A stretch of DNA of 64,000 bases from Treponema sp. (GTDB lineage: Bacteria; Spirochaetota; Spirochaetia; Treponematales; Treponemataceae): positions 1 through 64,000 of the forward strand of contig JAEDCT010000005.1 of assembly GCA_016294035.1 (NCBI GenBank). The letters are read 5' to 3'. Position numbers and translations under genes: made by a program. Shown in pieces: positions 35,922 to 44,040 of the stretch. Each line of letters begins with the position of its first letter. Position 1 is the first letter of the stretch. The notes beneath the pieces are model-generated. The model was not told the origin of the DNA. It saw only the letters and a list, made by a program, of their open reading frames with translations, and made no database searches.

Positions 35922-35934
35922 GCCTGTTTTTATT
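35901..35934 (+). terminator. Terminator at the end of pgeF
   Basis: The stem CAGGC (35901-35905) pairs with GCCTG (35922-35926), followed by TTTTTATT. The left arm is inside the last pgeF codons. Confidence 0.6.
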
Positions 35935-36008
35935 GCTTGCATAAATATACATATTGGTGTATTTTTATTGTATAAACTTACAAAACAAATCTTAAGAAGA
36001 GGCGTAAC

Positions 36009-37358
36009 ATGGCTGTAAAAGAAACTGTGAAGAAGGCTGCAAAGACTGTAGCAAAGAAGACTTCTGCTGTAAAGAAGGCTGTTACAAAGAAATCAGGAAA
36101 AGACAAGGTTGTTCTTGCATACTCTGGTGGACTTGATACAACTGTTATCATTCCCTGGCTCAAGGAAAACTATGACTATGATGTTATTGCTGTTTGTATT
36201 GACGTTGGACAGGGTGATGACTGGAAGGCAATCAAGAGTAGAGCTTTGAAGACTGGTGCTTCAGCATGCTATGTTGTTGATGCACGCAAGGAATATATTG
36301 AAGAATACATTTGGCCGGCTGTAAAGGCAAATGCAGTTTATGAAGATGAATATCTTCTTGGAACATCTACAGCACGTCCACTTATTGGAAAGATTCTCGT
36401 TGAATATGCACGCCAGGAAAAGGCTGTTGCAATTTGTCACGGTGCAACAGGAAAGGGAAATGACCAGGTTCGCTTTGAGCTTGCAATCAAGGCATTTGCT
36501 CCAGACCTGAAGGTAATTGCTGCATGGCGTGATGACAAGTGGAACATGGATAGCCGTGAAGCAGAAATCAAGTATCTTGAAGACCGCGGACTTGAAGTTC
36601 CAATGAAGAAGGATCAGTCATATTCCCGTGATGAAAACATCTGGCACCTTTCACATGAAGGTCTTGAACTTGAGAAGACAGAAAACGAACCAAACTACAA
36701 GCACATGCTCAAGAATACTGTTGTTCCTGAAGAAGCTCCAGTTAAGGGTGAGTACGTAAAGATTGAATTTGAAAAGGGTATTCCAGTTGCCCTCAACGGC
36801 AAGAAACTTGATGCACTCAAGCTCCTTATAGAACTCAACAAGATTGGCGGAAGAAACGGAATCGGTCTTGTTGACATCTGTGAAAACCGCTGCGTAGGAA
36901 TGAAGAGCCGTGGTGTATACGAAACACCGGGTGGAGCTATTCTTTATTTTGCACACCGCATGATGAACCACCTTACACTTGACCGCGACACATACCACTA
37001 CAAGCAGCAGCTTTCAATCAAGATTGGTGAGCTTATTTATGACGGAAAGGTATTCACAACATTGTATGATTCTCTCATGGCATTCGTTGACAAGTCAGAA
37101 GAAACATGTACTGGCTGGGTAAAACTTTACCTCTGCAAGGGAGCAATCCGCGGTGCAGGTTCAGGATCTAAGTACAGCCTCTACAATGAATCAATTGCTT
37201 CATTTACAACAGGTGAACTCTATAACCACAAGGATGCAGAAGGCTTCATCACACTCTTCGGTCTCCCACTAAAAGTACGAGCCATGATGGAGCAGTCAGT
37301 TGGGGAAGGCCAGGCTGTACTTAACTCGAAGAAGTTAAAGAAAAGACCAACTGAGTAA
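36009..37358 (+). CDS. argG: Argininosuccinate synthase with lysine-rich N-terminal tail
   Basis: 449 residues. It joins citrulline and aspartate with ATP in arginine synthesis. The nucleotide-binding SGGLDT motif is at 39-44, followed by GQGDDW and later the STARP and HGATGKGNDQVRFE motifs. Residues 1-34 are an extra Lys/Ala/Val-rich stretch resembling a histone H1-like tail, not part of the catalytic fold. The last 19 residues and stop lie in a 60-nt segment repeated twice downstream. AGAGG precedes the ATG. No other arginine gene is in the window. Confidence 0.95.
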   Translation: MAVKETVKKAAKTVAKKTSAVKKAVTKKSGKDKVVLAYSGGLDTTVIIPWLKENYDYDVIAVCIDVGQGDDWKAIKSRALKTGASACYVVDARKEYIEEYIWPAVKANAVYEDEYLLGTSTARPLIGKILVEYARQEKAVAICHGATGKGNDQVRFELAIKAFAPDLKVIAAWRDDKWNMDSREAEIKYLEDRGLEVPMKKDQSYSRDENIWHLSHEGLELEKTENEPNYKHMLKNTVVPEEAPVKGEYVKIEFEKGIPVALNGKKLDALKLLIELNKIGGRNGIGLVDICENRCVGMKSRGVYETPGGAILYFAHRMMNHLTLDRDTYHYKQQLSIKIGELIYDGKVFTTLYDSLMAFVDKSEETCTGWVKLYLCKGAIRGAGSGSKYSLYNESIASFTTGELYNHKDAEGFITLFGLPLKVRAMMEQSVGEGQAVLNSKKLKKRPTE

Positions 37359-37632
37359 ACTGCAGTTAAGCAAGTGAGCACGCGAGACGCGCAGCGTGCG
37401 TACCCAACTGACCCCGAGGCTCCTGCCGAAGGGCTGTTGGGGAGGGTCAGGCTGTACTCAACTCAAAGAAGTTAAAGAAAAGGCCAACTGAGTAAACTGC
37501 AGTTAAGCAAGTGAGCACGCGAGACGCGCAGCGTGCGTACCCAACTGACCCCGAGGCTCCTGCCGAAGGGCTGTTGGGGAAGGCCAGGCTGTGCTCAATT
37601 CGAAGAAGTTAAAGAAAAGACCAACTGAGTAA
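37299..37632 (+). repeat. Tandem array of argG 3' tails (137-bp period)
   Basis: Three copies of a 60-nt segment (37299-37358, 37436-37495, 37573-37632) alternate with two 77-nt spacers (37359-37435, 37496-37572). The first 60-mer is the true end of argG, and all three finish exactly at TAA. The copies differ at seven positions, all third-codon positions and all synonymous. The two spacers are identical. The later copies are out of frame and behind a stop, so they are not translated now. In copy one TCAGTTGG (37296-37303) and CCAACTGA (37347-37354) form an inverted repeat around the tail. Confidence 0.95.
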
Positions 37633-37672
37633 GGGTCAAGCGCCAGCTTGTGCCAGCATTAAACTCAAAGCA
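37359..37672 (+). other. Long non-coding stretch after argG
   Basis: Apart from the displaced tail copies, it holds the identical GC-rich spacers. Each spacer has the palindrome GCACGC/GCGTGC with a 10-nt loop, and a CCCAAC that can pair with GTTGGG at the start of the next tail. I see no gene, no RNA I can name and no transposase. The segment up to the terminator (37633-37672) is unremarkable. Confidence 0.7.
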
Positions 37673-37709
37673 AATACCGTGTTGAGCAGACCATCACGGT
37701 ATTTTTTTT
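37673..37709 (+). terminator. Intrinsic terminator of argG
   Basis: The 9-bp stem AATACCGTG (37673-37681) pairs with CACGGTATT (37695-37703), followed by T residues. It lies beyond the whole tail array, so all copies are transcribed with argG. Confidence 0.9.
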
Positions 37710-37803
37710 ACATATTCTATGAATAAATTCACTTGCCGGATCTGAAAAAAATTGTTTTTCGATAAAAACTTATTTCAATTATGTTGAATTATAAAGTTCT
37801 TGT

Positions 37804-37809
37804 GATATA
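37804..37809 (+). promoter_or_regulatory. Candidate -10 box for malQ
   Basis: A TATAAT box at about 37804-37809 lies some 60 nt before the malQ start. No strong -35 is evident. A GGGAG ribosome binding site precedes the chosen ATG at 37873. Confidence 0.45.
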
Positions 37810-37872
37810 ATGGAAACGTTCCCATATTGCTGGGACTTATCATTTGAATTATTTTCTTTTGGGAGAATCATC

Positions 37873-39438
37873 ATGGCAGAAAGAAAAAGCGGAGTTTTAC
37901 TCCATATTACATCACTTCCATCCACACCTGGAATTGGAACACTGGGAAAGGAAGCCTTCAAGGCCTGTGACTGGATTAAAAAATGCGGTTTTTCATTGTG
38001 GCAGGTTCTTCCTTTGGGACCAACAAGCTACGGTGATTCGCCATACCAGAGTTTTTCTACTTTTGCAGGAAATCCACTTTTGATTGATCTGGATAATCTT
38101 GTTGAACGAGGCTGGGTAGAAAAATCAATGATTGTTCCTCCTGAATATATCAAGTGTGATACTGATGTTGATTACGGAAGTGTTGTCTGGTGGAAAATGC
38201 CTTTGCTCTATAAATGTGCCGAATATTTTCTTGCCAGCTGCGACAAGGAATCAAGGGTAAAGTACGAGGCTTTCAAGAATGACAATTCTTCATGGCTCAA
38301 CAATTTTGCAGATTTTACAAGCATCAAGAAATTCTATGATGAAGAAGCCAGAAAGCAGGGAGTGTCCGGTGTTGCCAGCATGTGGAATCAGTTCTGGCCA
38401 AAGGATCTTGCTTACCATGACATGACTGCAGTTTCAAAGTGGGACAGTGAGCATGTGGATGACATTGAGCAGATCAAGGCAGTTCAGTTTTTCTTCTGGA
38501 CCCAGTGGTCGGAACTAAAGGCCTATGCAAATAAAAATGGAATCAAGATTGTGGGGGACATTCCTATTTTTGTTTCTGGTGATTCTGCTGATGTGTGGGC
38601 TTCCAGAAATCTTTTTCAATATGATGAAAGCACCTTGCAGCAGACTTGTTGTGCCGGTGTTCCTCCAGACTATTTCAGTGCAACAGGCCAGCTTTGGGGA
38701 AATCCACTTTACGACTGGGATGCAATGAAGAAGGACAACTATTCATGGTGGGTAAAAAGAATCCAGAACATGCTCAAGCTTGTTGATGTTGTCAGAATCG
38801 ATCACTTCCGCGGATTTGAGGCATACTGGAAAATTCCTGCAGGTGCAGAAACTGCCATCGGCGGAGAATGGATCAAGGGGCCTGGAATGGATTTGTTCAA
38901 TGAAATTTCAAGGCAACTTGGAAAGCTTCCGATTATTGCCGAAGATCTTGGGCTTCTCACTCCGGAAGTTGAAAAGCTTCGCGATGACACGGGATTCCCT
39001 GGCATGAAAATCATTCAGTTTGCATTTGATTCTGAAAAACATGAAGATGAACCTTCTGAATGGACAAACGAATATCTGCCGCATACATACAAAAACACAA
39101 ACTGCATTGTTTACACGGGAACTCATGATAATGACACAACAATGGGACTTATTGCTTCTTCTGATGCGCAGTACAAAATCAATGTTGCAAAGTATTTTGG
39201 TCTTAAGGAAAACTCTTCTGATTTGCAGTTATGTGATGCAATGATCAGGGGAGCCTTCATGTCTAGTGCCGATACCTGTATAATTCCAATGCAGGATGTG
39301 TACAGGCTTGGAGGAGAGGCAAGAATGAATACTCCGTCAACTATGGGTTCAAACTGGAGCTGGAGAATGAAACCTTCAATGTTTGATGACAAGGTTGCAG
39401 AAAAAATGAAGAATCTTGTGAAGGAATCAAAGAGATAA
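37873..39438 (+). CDS. malQ: 4-alpha-glucanotransferase (amylomaltase)
   Basis: 521 residues of the GH77 family. It transfers alpha-1,4-glucan segments in maltodextrin or glycogen metabolism. It begins KSGVLLHITSLPSTPGIGTLG; catalytic motifs include VRIDHFRGFEAYW (nucleophile Asp), IIAEDLG (acid/base Glu) and TGTHDNDT. An in-frame ATG at 37810 overlaps the -10 box and is not used here; the ATG at 37873 has GGGAG and the normal family N-terminus. Confidence 0.95.
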   Translation: MAERKSGVLLHITSLPSTPGIGTLGKEAFKACDWIKKCGFSLWQVLPLGPTSYGDSPYQSFSTFAGNPLLIDLDNLVERGWVEKSMIVPPEYIKCDTDVDYGSVVWWKMPLLYKCAEYFLASCDKESRVKYEAFKNDNSSWLNNFADFTSIKKFYDEEARKQGVSGVASMWNQFWPKDLAYHDMTAVSKWDSEHVDDIEQIKAVQFFFWTQWSELKAYANKNGIKIVGDIPIFVSGDSADVWASRNLFQYDESTLQQTCCAGVPPDYFSATGQLWGNPLYDWDAMKKDNYSWWVKRIQNMLKLVDVVRIDHFRGFEAYWKIPAGAETAIGGEWIKGPGMDLFNEISRQLGKLPIIAEDLGLLTPEVEKLRDDTGFPGMKIIQFAFDSEKHEDEPSEWTNEYLPHTYKNTNCIVYTGTHDNDTTMGLIASSDAQYKINVAKYFGLKENSSDLQLCDAMIRGAFMSSADTCIIPMQDVYRLGGEARMNTPSTMGSNWSWRMKPSMFDDKVAEKMKNLVKESKR

Positions 39439-39475
39439 TAAATCTTGTTTTCTGGTGGTGCTAAGATACATAGGG

Positions 39476-39511
39476 GCCGGGATATCAATTAAGGGTATCC
39501 TGGCTTTTTTT
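39476..39511 (+). terminator. Terminator of malQ
   Basis: An 11-bp stem with two G-U pairs (39476-39486 with about 39494-39504) is followed by a T run. Confidence 0.8.
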
Positions 39512-39521
39512 ATTCCTGACT

Positions 39522-39549
39522 TTGAAATATGGATTCTTTTTTGTATACT
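39522..39549 (+). promoter_or_regulatory. Promoter of recJ
   Basis: The -35 TTGAAA (39522-39527), a 16-nt spacer and the -10 TATACT (39544-39549). The predicted transcript start is near 39556, after the in-frame ATG at 39551, which argues for the ATG at 39596. Confidence 0.55.
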
Positions 39550-39595
39550 TATGAAAGTTGCCCGGTTACCTGGTATTGCACAGTGGCTGGGAAAT

Positions 39596-41752
39596 ATGCT
39601 TTTTCGGGGGAGAAAATTGGCAGTCTGGAACAAAAGAAATGTTTTGAAAACTGATGTTGAGAAACTTACTTCTCGCTATGGAATTGATCCTATTTCTGCA
39701 AGTATTTTTTTGCGCAGGGGTCTGACAGAGGGAAGGGATCTCTTGTATTTTCTTGAGGATGATCTGAGGTTTCAGCACAGCCCCTTTTTGTTCAGCAGCA
39801 TGGAAGATGTTGTTGACAGAATTCTTGATGCCGTTGAGGAAAATGAAAAAGTCCTGATCTTTGGCGACAGGGATGCAGACGGAATTACTTCAACAAGCCT
39901 GTTGTATTCATATCTCAAGAAACTAGGTCTTGATGTAACATATCGTGTTCCGGTTGAAAATGAACCTTATGGACTTACTGTTGAGACTGTGGAAAAATTT
40001 GCCGCTGACTTTGGTTCACTCATAATCACAGTTGACTGCGGAATCGTGAATAACGTCGAAATTGACCGTGCCCATGAGCTTGGTCTTGATGTCATTGTCC
40101 TTGATCATCACACACCACAGCAGGAACTTCCTGCCGATACTCTCATAATTGATCCTGAATGCCCGGATTCAACATATCCATTTTCATTCATAAGCGGATG
40201 TGCAGTTGCATACAAAGTTGTAAGTGCCCTCAGGTTTTCCAGGTCAAAGTGGTACAAGCAGGATGTTGCATTGCTTGATGCATCAGCTAAGGGAGATTCA
40301 ATAACAATTGATTGTATCAGGGTCAGGAATCTTGTTCCTGTGAAAAGAATCTCAGAAACAGTTATTCCCGGCGAGACATCAATTTCACAGACACGGCTTC
40401 CTTCCTTTCTTCAGGGGCAGATGATTCTTGTCTGGAATGCAAAGAATGTTCAGACCCTGCTTTCCCGGGCATTTGGTTCAGGCTGCCAGTTTAATGTCCT
40501 GGACTATAGTCTTGAAGCCCAGAGAATTTTTCCGTCACTGAAGGATTCAACCCTTTCCCAGATGAAGTCAAAGTCAAAACTTGCAAGGTACGGAAATCAT
40601 GAACCCACGGAAATAGGTGCCTTTTACAATCTCTTTGTTACATGTGTTCAGCAGGATGAAAGGCTCCTGCATCCGGATGATGTTACTGACGAAAATTTTG
40701 ACCTGCAGCTGGTTGCTCTTGCTGCCTTTGCCGATGCAATGCCCCTTCAAAACGAAAACAGGCTGTTCATAAGAAAGGCAATGTCTCTTATGTCAAAGGG
40801 AATTGTGCGTCCTGGTCTTGCGGAGCTAATGTCCTTGCTCAAGCTTTATGGCAAGCGCGTTAATTCAACTGATTTCGGATGGACTTTGGTTCCGAATCTT
40901 AATGCGTCGGGCAGGCTTGGTCATGCAGACTATGCAGTGGAAATGTTTATTTCAGAAGATCCTGACTACAGGGAAAAAATGGCTGAAAAAATCTGCGAGC
41001 TCAACCAGGAAAGAAAGACTCTCACAGCACAGGGAATTTCCTTTGTTTCTGATTCTCTTGAAAAGTCCAGGGAATTTTTTGGAAACAAAATGTGCTTTGT
41101 TGCCGATGGAAGACTTGCCAAGGGAGTGTGCGGATTGCTTGCAGGGCATTTTATGTCAAAGCATAATATTCCTGTTGTAGTCATGACTTTCCTTGATGGA
41201 ATGGCCATAGGTTCAATCAGAAGCCCTGATGAATTTGATGTCATGCCCTTCCTTTCAAAATACGACAAGTTCGAGGCTTTCGGTGGTCATCCGCAGGCAG
41301 CAGGTTTCTCCGTGTTGCAGGAAAATCTTGAAGACTTCAGAAATTTTCTCATGGCTCACAGCAATGAAATTGTTCTGGAAGGCAAGGCAGAGGAAGTCAT
41401 GGATGTTGATGCTGAGATTCCGGGTGCCTACATGACCCTTGACCTTCTGAAGATTCTTGATCTGTTTGAGCCATACGGCCAGAAAAATGACAGCCTCCTG
41501 TTCATGGCAAAGAATCTTCCGGTTGTTTCAGCCAGTGTTATTGGAAAAACGGAAAAACTTCACCTGAAGCTTCTTGTTGATTCAGGAAAAACAAAGTGGC
41601 CGTGTATGTTCTGGAATAGGGGCGACCTTCTTCACAATGGAATAGATACTGGTGATCGCGTTGATATTTTGTTTAATCTTGACCGTAATGTTTTTAACGG
41701 AACCGAGACTCCCCAGCTTTATCTAGTGGACATAATAAAGAGTCAAATATAA
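39596..41752 (+). CDS. recJ: Single-stranded-DNA-specific exonuclease RecJ
   Basis: 718 residues from the ATG at 39596. DHH-family 5'-3' exonuclease used in recombination and repair. Catalytic motifs: GDRDADGITS, VDCGI and the DHH motif as VLDHHTP, with DHHA1 motifs later, including the GGHPQAAGF type. A C-terminal OB fold is expected. The insertion between the DHH and DHHA1 parts (about residues 210-340) is longer than in short RecJ proteins. ATGs at 39455 and 39551 are alternatives; the first lies before the malQ terminator, the second before the predicted transcript start. Confidence 0.88.
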   Translation: MLFRGRKLAVWNKRNVLKTDVEKLTSRYGIDPISASIFLRRGLTEGRDLLYFLEDDLRFQHSPFLFSSMEDVVDRILDAVEENEKVLIFGDRDADGITSTSLLYSYLKKLGLDVTYRVPVENEPYGLTVETVEKFAADFGSLIITVDCGIVNNVEIDRAHELGLDVIVLDHHTPQQELPADTLIIDPECPDSTYPFSFISGCAVAYKVVSALRFSRSKWYKQDVALLDASAKGDSITIDCIRVRNLVPVKRISETVIPGETSISQTRLPSFLQGQMILVWNAKNVQTLLSRAFGSGCQFNVLDYSLEAQRIFPSLKDSTLSQMKSKSKLARYGNHEPTEIGAFYNLFVTCVQQDERLLHPDDVTDENFDLQLVALAAFADAMPLQNENRLFIRKAMSLMSKGIVRPGLAELMSLLKLYGKRVNSTDFGWTLVPNLNASGRLGHADYAVEMFISEDPDYREKMAEKICELNQERKTLTAQGISFVSDSLEKSREFFGNKMCFVADGRLAKGVCGLLAGHFMSKHNIPVVVMTFLDGMAIGSIRSPDEFDVMPFLSKYDKFEAFGGHPQAAGFSVLQENLEDFRNFLMAHSNEIVLEGKAEEVMDVDAEIPGAYMTLDLLKILDLFEPYGQKNDSLLFMAKNLPVVSASVIGKTEKLHLKLLVDSGKTKWPCMFWNRGDLLHNGIDTGDRVDILFNLDRNVFNGTETPQLYLVDIIKSQI

Positions 41753-41789
41753 AATAGTCTAGGCATTTTATTGTAATTTGGAGATTAAT

Positions 41790-42782
41790 ATGAAGAAAAT
41801 TGGTTCATTGATTTTGATGATGCTTGCACTTTCATCTTTCAGCTTGTTTGCAAAGCAGGCTGTATATAATACTGGTGATGATTATGACATTGAACTAAGG
41901 TATGAAGACAATCCTTGTCCGGGTGATCCATTGTTCGTGAAAATGATTATTAATCAGGCTGGAAAAAAGAACAAGGTTTCAAAACAGGAATTCATCGAAA
42001 CAAAGGCAAGGCTTCAGCTTTATGCTGCCGGAAAGGTTGCCCGCACAGCAGATTTCTATCTTCTTCAGAAGGCAAATCAGTCTCAGTTGGTAATGCTGGC
42101 CGGAGTTCCTCTTTCTTCATGGTGGACAAAGGATACTCCATGTTCACTCAAGGTTATTTACAGCTTGTATGGAAAGAAAAACATGGAGTTTGAGCTTCCC
42201 CTTACACTGAAAAACAAGGATTTTGTGAGCGAGACAATTGAGCTTAATCCAACAAATACAAGCATCAAGACTGATACAAGCACTAAGCGCATGGAACAGA
42301 TCAACAAGCTGAATGGTATTCTTGGAACAATCAATCCTGCTGCAGTTTATCAGACAGAACGGTTCATGGCTCCTACATCAGCTACAAGAAGAACATCATT
42401 CTTTGCTGACCGCAGAGTCTACAAATATACCAACGGAAAAACATCTACGAGCCTTCACTACGGAATTGACTACGGTGTTCCAACTGGAACTCAGGTTAAT
42501 GCATGTGCCGCAGGAAAAGTTGTGCTTGCAGAAACAAGAGTTACAACTGGATGGTCTGTTGTAATTGAACATTTGCCTGGTCTCTACAGCCTTTATTATC
42601 ACATGAGTGAGCTTAAGGTTAAGGAAGGAGACATGGTAAAGCCGGGAGATCTTATTGGCCTTTCCGGAGCTACAGGTCTTGCAACAGGTCCTCATCTTCA
42701 CTGGGAAATGAGACTTAACAGTGAGGCTGTAAGTCCTGATGCATTTGTCGACTCAGACTTTGCTTTTGCCGGAAACAAATGA
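41790..42782 (+). CDS. Exported M23 (LytM) family peptidase
   Basis: 330 residues. A signal peptide (MKKIGSLILMMLALSSFSLFA) is followed by a beta-rich domain (about 25-190) and a C-terminal M23 domain. The zinc ligands are in HYGIDYG and GPHLHWEM, with VNACAAGKVVLAE and VKPGDLIGLSG around them. It should cut peptidoglycan cross-links or activate amidases in the periplasm. GGAG stands 6 nt before the ATG; the in-frame TTG at 41778 is not needed. The stop overlaps the transporter start by 4 nt. Confidence 0.88.
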   Translation: MKKIGSLILMMLALSSFSLFAKQAVYNTGDDYDIELRYEDNPCPGDPLFVKMIINQAGKKNKVSKQEFIETKARLQLYAAGKVARTADFYLLQKANQSQLVMLAGVPLSSWWTKDTPCSLKVIYSLYGKKNMEFELPLTLKNKDFVSETIELNPTNTSIKTDTSTKRMEQINKLNGILGTINPAAVYQTERFMAPTSATRRTSFFADRRVYKYTNGKTSTSLHYGIDYGVPTGTQVNACAAGKVVLAETRVTTGWSVVIEHLPGLYSLYYHMSELKVKEGDMVKPGDLIGLSGATGLATGPHLHWEMRLNSEAVSPDAFVDSDFAFAGNK

Positions 42783-43342
42783 GACTTCTTCTTGAACTGT
42801 ACTTCACTTTTTTCAGAATCGGAATCGTAACTTTTGGTGGTGGATTGACCATGCTTCCGATTCTTGAAAGGGTTCTGGTAAATGACAAAAACTGGACTAC
42901 TCAAGATGATCTGCTTGACTATTATTCAATTGCCCAGACAACTCCAGGCATCATTGCCGTTAACGTTGCGACTTTTGTAGGACACAAGCTCAAGGGAATT
43001 GCGGGTGGATTTTCTGCAACTTTGGGAATGGTTACTCCAAGCTTAATCATCATAACTTTCATTGCACTTTGTGTTTCCAATTTTCAGGATTATGAATGGG
43101 TTCAGAAGGCCATGAAGGGAATCAATGCTGCTGTAACTGCATTGCTTACATATTCTGTTGTGTCTTTGTGCAGGAAGAATCTCAAGAAGTGGTGGTCTTT
43201 TCTGCTCTTTGGTTTTGCGTTTGTTGCAATGTTCGTGTTTCATCTGCACACTCTTATCATTACTTTGACTGCAGTTGTTTTTGGCATCATCATTCATGTC
43301 TGTGACAAGTCAGGTAAATCTGAAAAGGACGGGGTAAAATAA
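42779..43342 (+). CDS. Chromate transporter family, first half-size subunit
   Basis: 187 residues with about six predicted membrane helices. The family signature is near the N-terminus: FFRIGIVTFGGGLTMLP, followed by YSIAQTTPGIIAVNVATFVG. This is one half of the ChrA fold; many bacteria have paired short genes that make a heterodimer. The transported anion (chromate, sulfate or something else) is uncertain. It overlaps the M23 gene by 4 nt and ends immediately before its partner. Confidence 0.9.
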   Translation: MRLLLELYFTFFRIGIVTFGGGLTMLPILERVLVNDKNWTTQDDLLDYYSIAQTTPGIIAVNVATFVGHKLKGIAGGFSATLGMVTPSLIIITFIALCVSNFQDYEWVQKAMKGINAAVTALLTYSVVSLCRKNLKKWWSFLLFGFAFVAMFVFHLHTLIITLTAVVFGIIIHVCDKSGKSEKDGVK

Positions 43343-43906
43343 ATGTCAATGCTGATGCTTTTCTTTGTTTTCTTTTACGTCGGACTTTTTGCCATCGGAG
43401 GAGGTCTTGTTGCGGCTTCCTTTATGAGGCAGGCTCTTGTTGAGCAGTATGGTCTTATTACTGATGAAAAATTCTACAGCATGCTTGCAATCAGCGAGTC
43501 AACTCCCGGACCGATTGGAATCAATATTGCAACATATATTGGAACTGAACTTCACGGAATTCCCGGCGGAATCATTGCCACTTTTGGTGAGGTTCTTCCA
43601 TCCATAATTATTATTATTCTCATTGCAAGATTCTTCTCAAAGTTTCAGGAAAAGCCTCTGGTAAAATCCATCTTTTCAGCAATGAGACCATGCACCAGCG
43701 GAATGGTCATGTCAGTTTTTGCAAGTGTTTTTTCCATGGCAGTATTGCAGTGGGATTTGTTCAGGGTTAACTATGATTTTTCACTTCTGGTGAACTTTAA
43801 GGCACTGGCTGTCTATGTGGTAAGTCTGGTTGTCCTTTTCAAGACAAAGCTGCATCCGGTTTTCATAATTCTGTTCGGGGCTGCTGCAGGAATTATTTTT
43901 TTTTAG
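43343..43906 (+). CDS. Chromate transporter family, second half-size subunit
   Basis: 187 residues, the partner half of the preceding protein: FYVGLFAIGGGLVAASFM, then LAISESTPGPIGINIATYIG. The two halves share the inverted-repeat family motif but differ clearly, so they are a true pair and not a broken long gene. Each has its own start, with no intergenic base between them. Confidence 0.9.
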   Translation: MSMLMLFFVFFYVGLFAIGGGLVAASFMRQALVEQYGLITDEKFYSMLAISESTPGPIGINIATYIGTELHGIPGGIIATFGEVLPSIIIIILIARFFSKFQEKPLVKSIFSAMRPCTSGMVMSVFASVFSMAVLQWDLFRVNYDFSLLVNFKALAVYVVSLVVLFKTKLHPVFIILFGAAAGIIFF

Positions 43907-43966
43907 GACCAGCTTCATGATGACACAAAAAGCAGAATATGATACACTTGTTTAGTATAAATTATT

Positions 43967-44005
43967 ATGGCAAAAAAACATTTGATTTACTTTTGTATTT
44001 TTTGA
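43967..44005 (+). other. Twelve-codon upstream reading frame before recA
   Basis: ATG to TGA encoding MAKKHLIYFCIF. It lies 35 nt before recA, 5 nt after a TATAAA-like -10 box (43956-43961), and has no ribosome binding site. It could be a leader peptide on a leaderless transcript, or chance. Confidence 0.25.
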
Positions 44006-44040
44006 AAATGAACGGTTAATAATAAGGTAGGGGTAAATAT

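Noticed and set aside
37299..37632. CRISPR array
   Set aside because: Only 2.4 units, the period is 137 nt, and the part that varies is a coding gene tail. No cas gene is present.
39455..39600. Frameshifted or longer RecJ N-terminus
   Set aside because: The upstream in-frame extension runs through the malQ terminator and the recJ promoter and is hydrophobic and low-complexity; an ordinary internal start explains it.
42779..43906. Chromate transporter gene broken by a mutation
   Set aside because: Both halves have their own family signature, start and full half-length. Split pairs are normal in this family.
43907..44040. LexA/SOS operator upstream of recA
   Set aside because: No dyad of a known SOS-box type was found, and treponemes often lack LexA.
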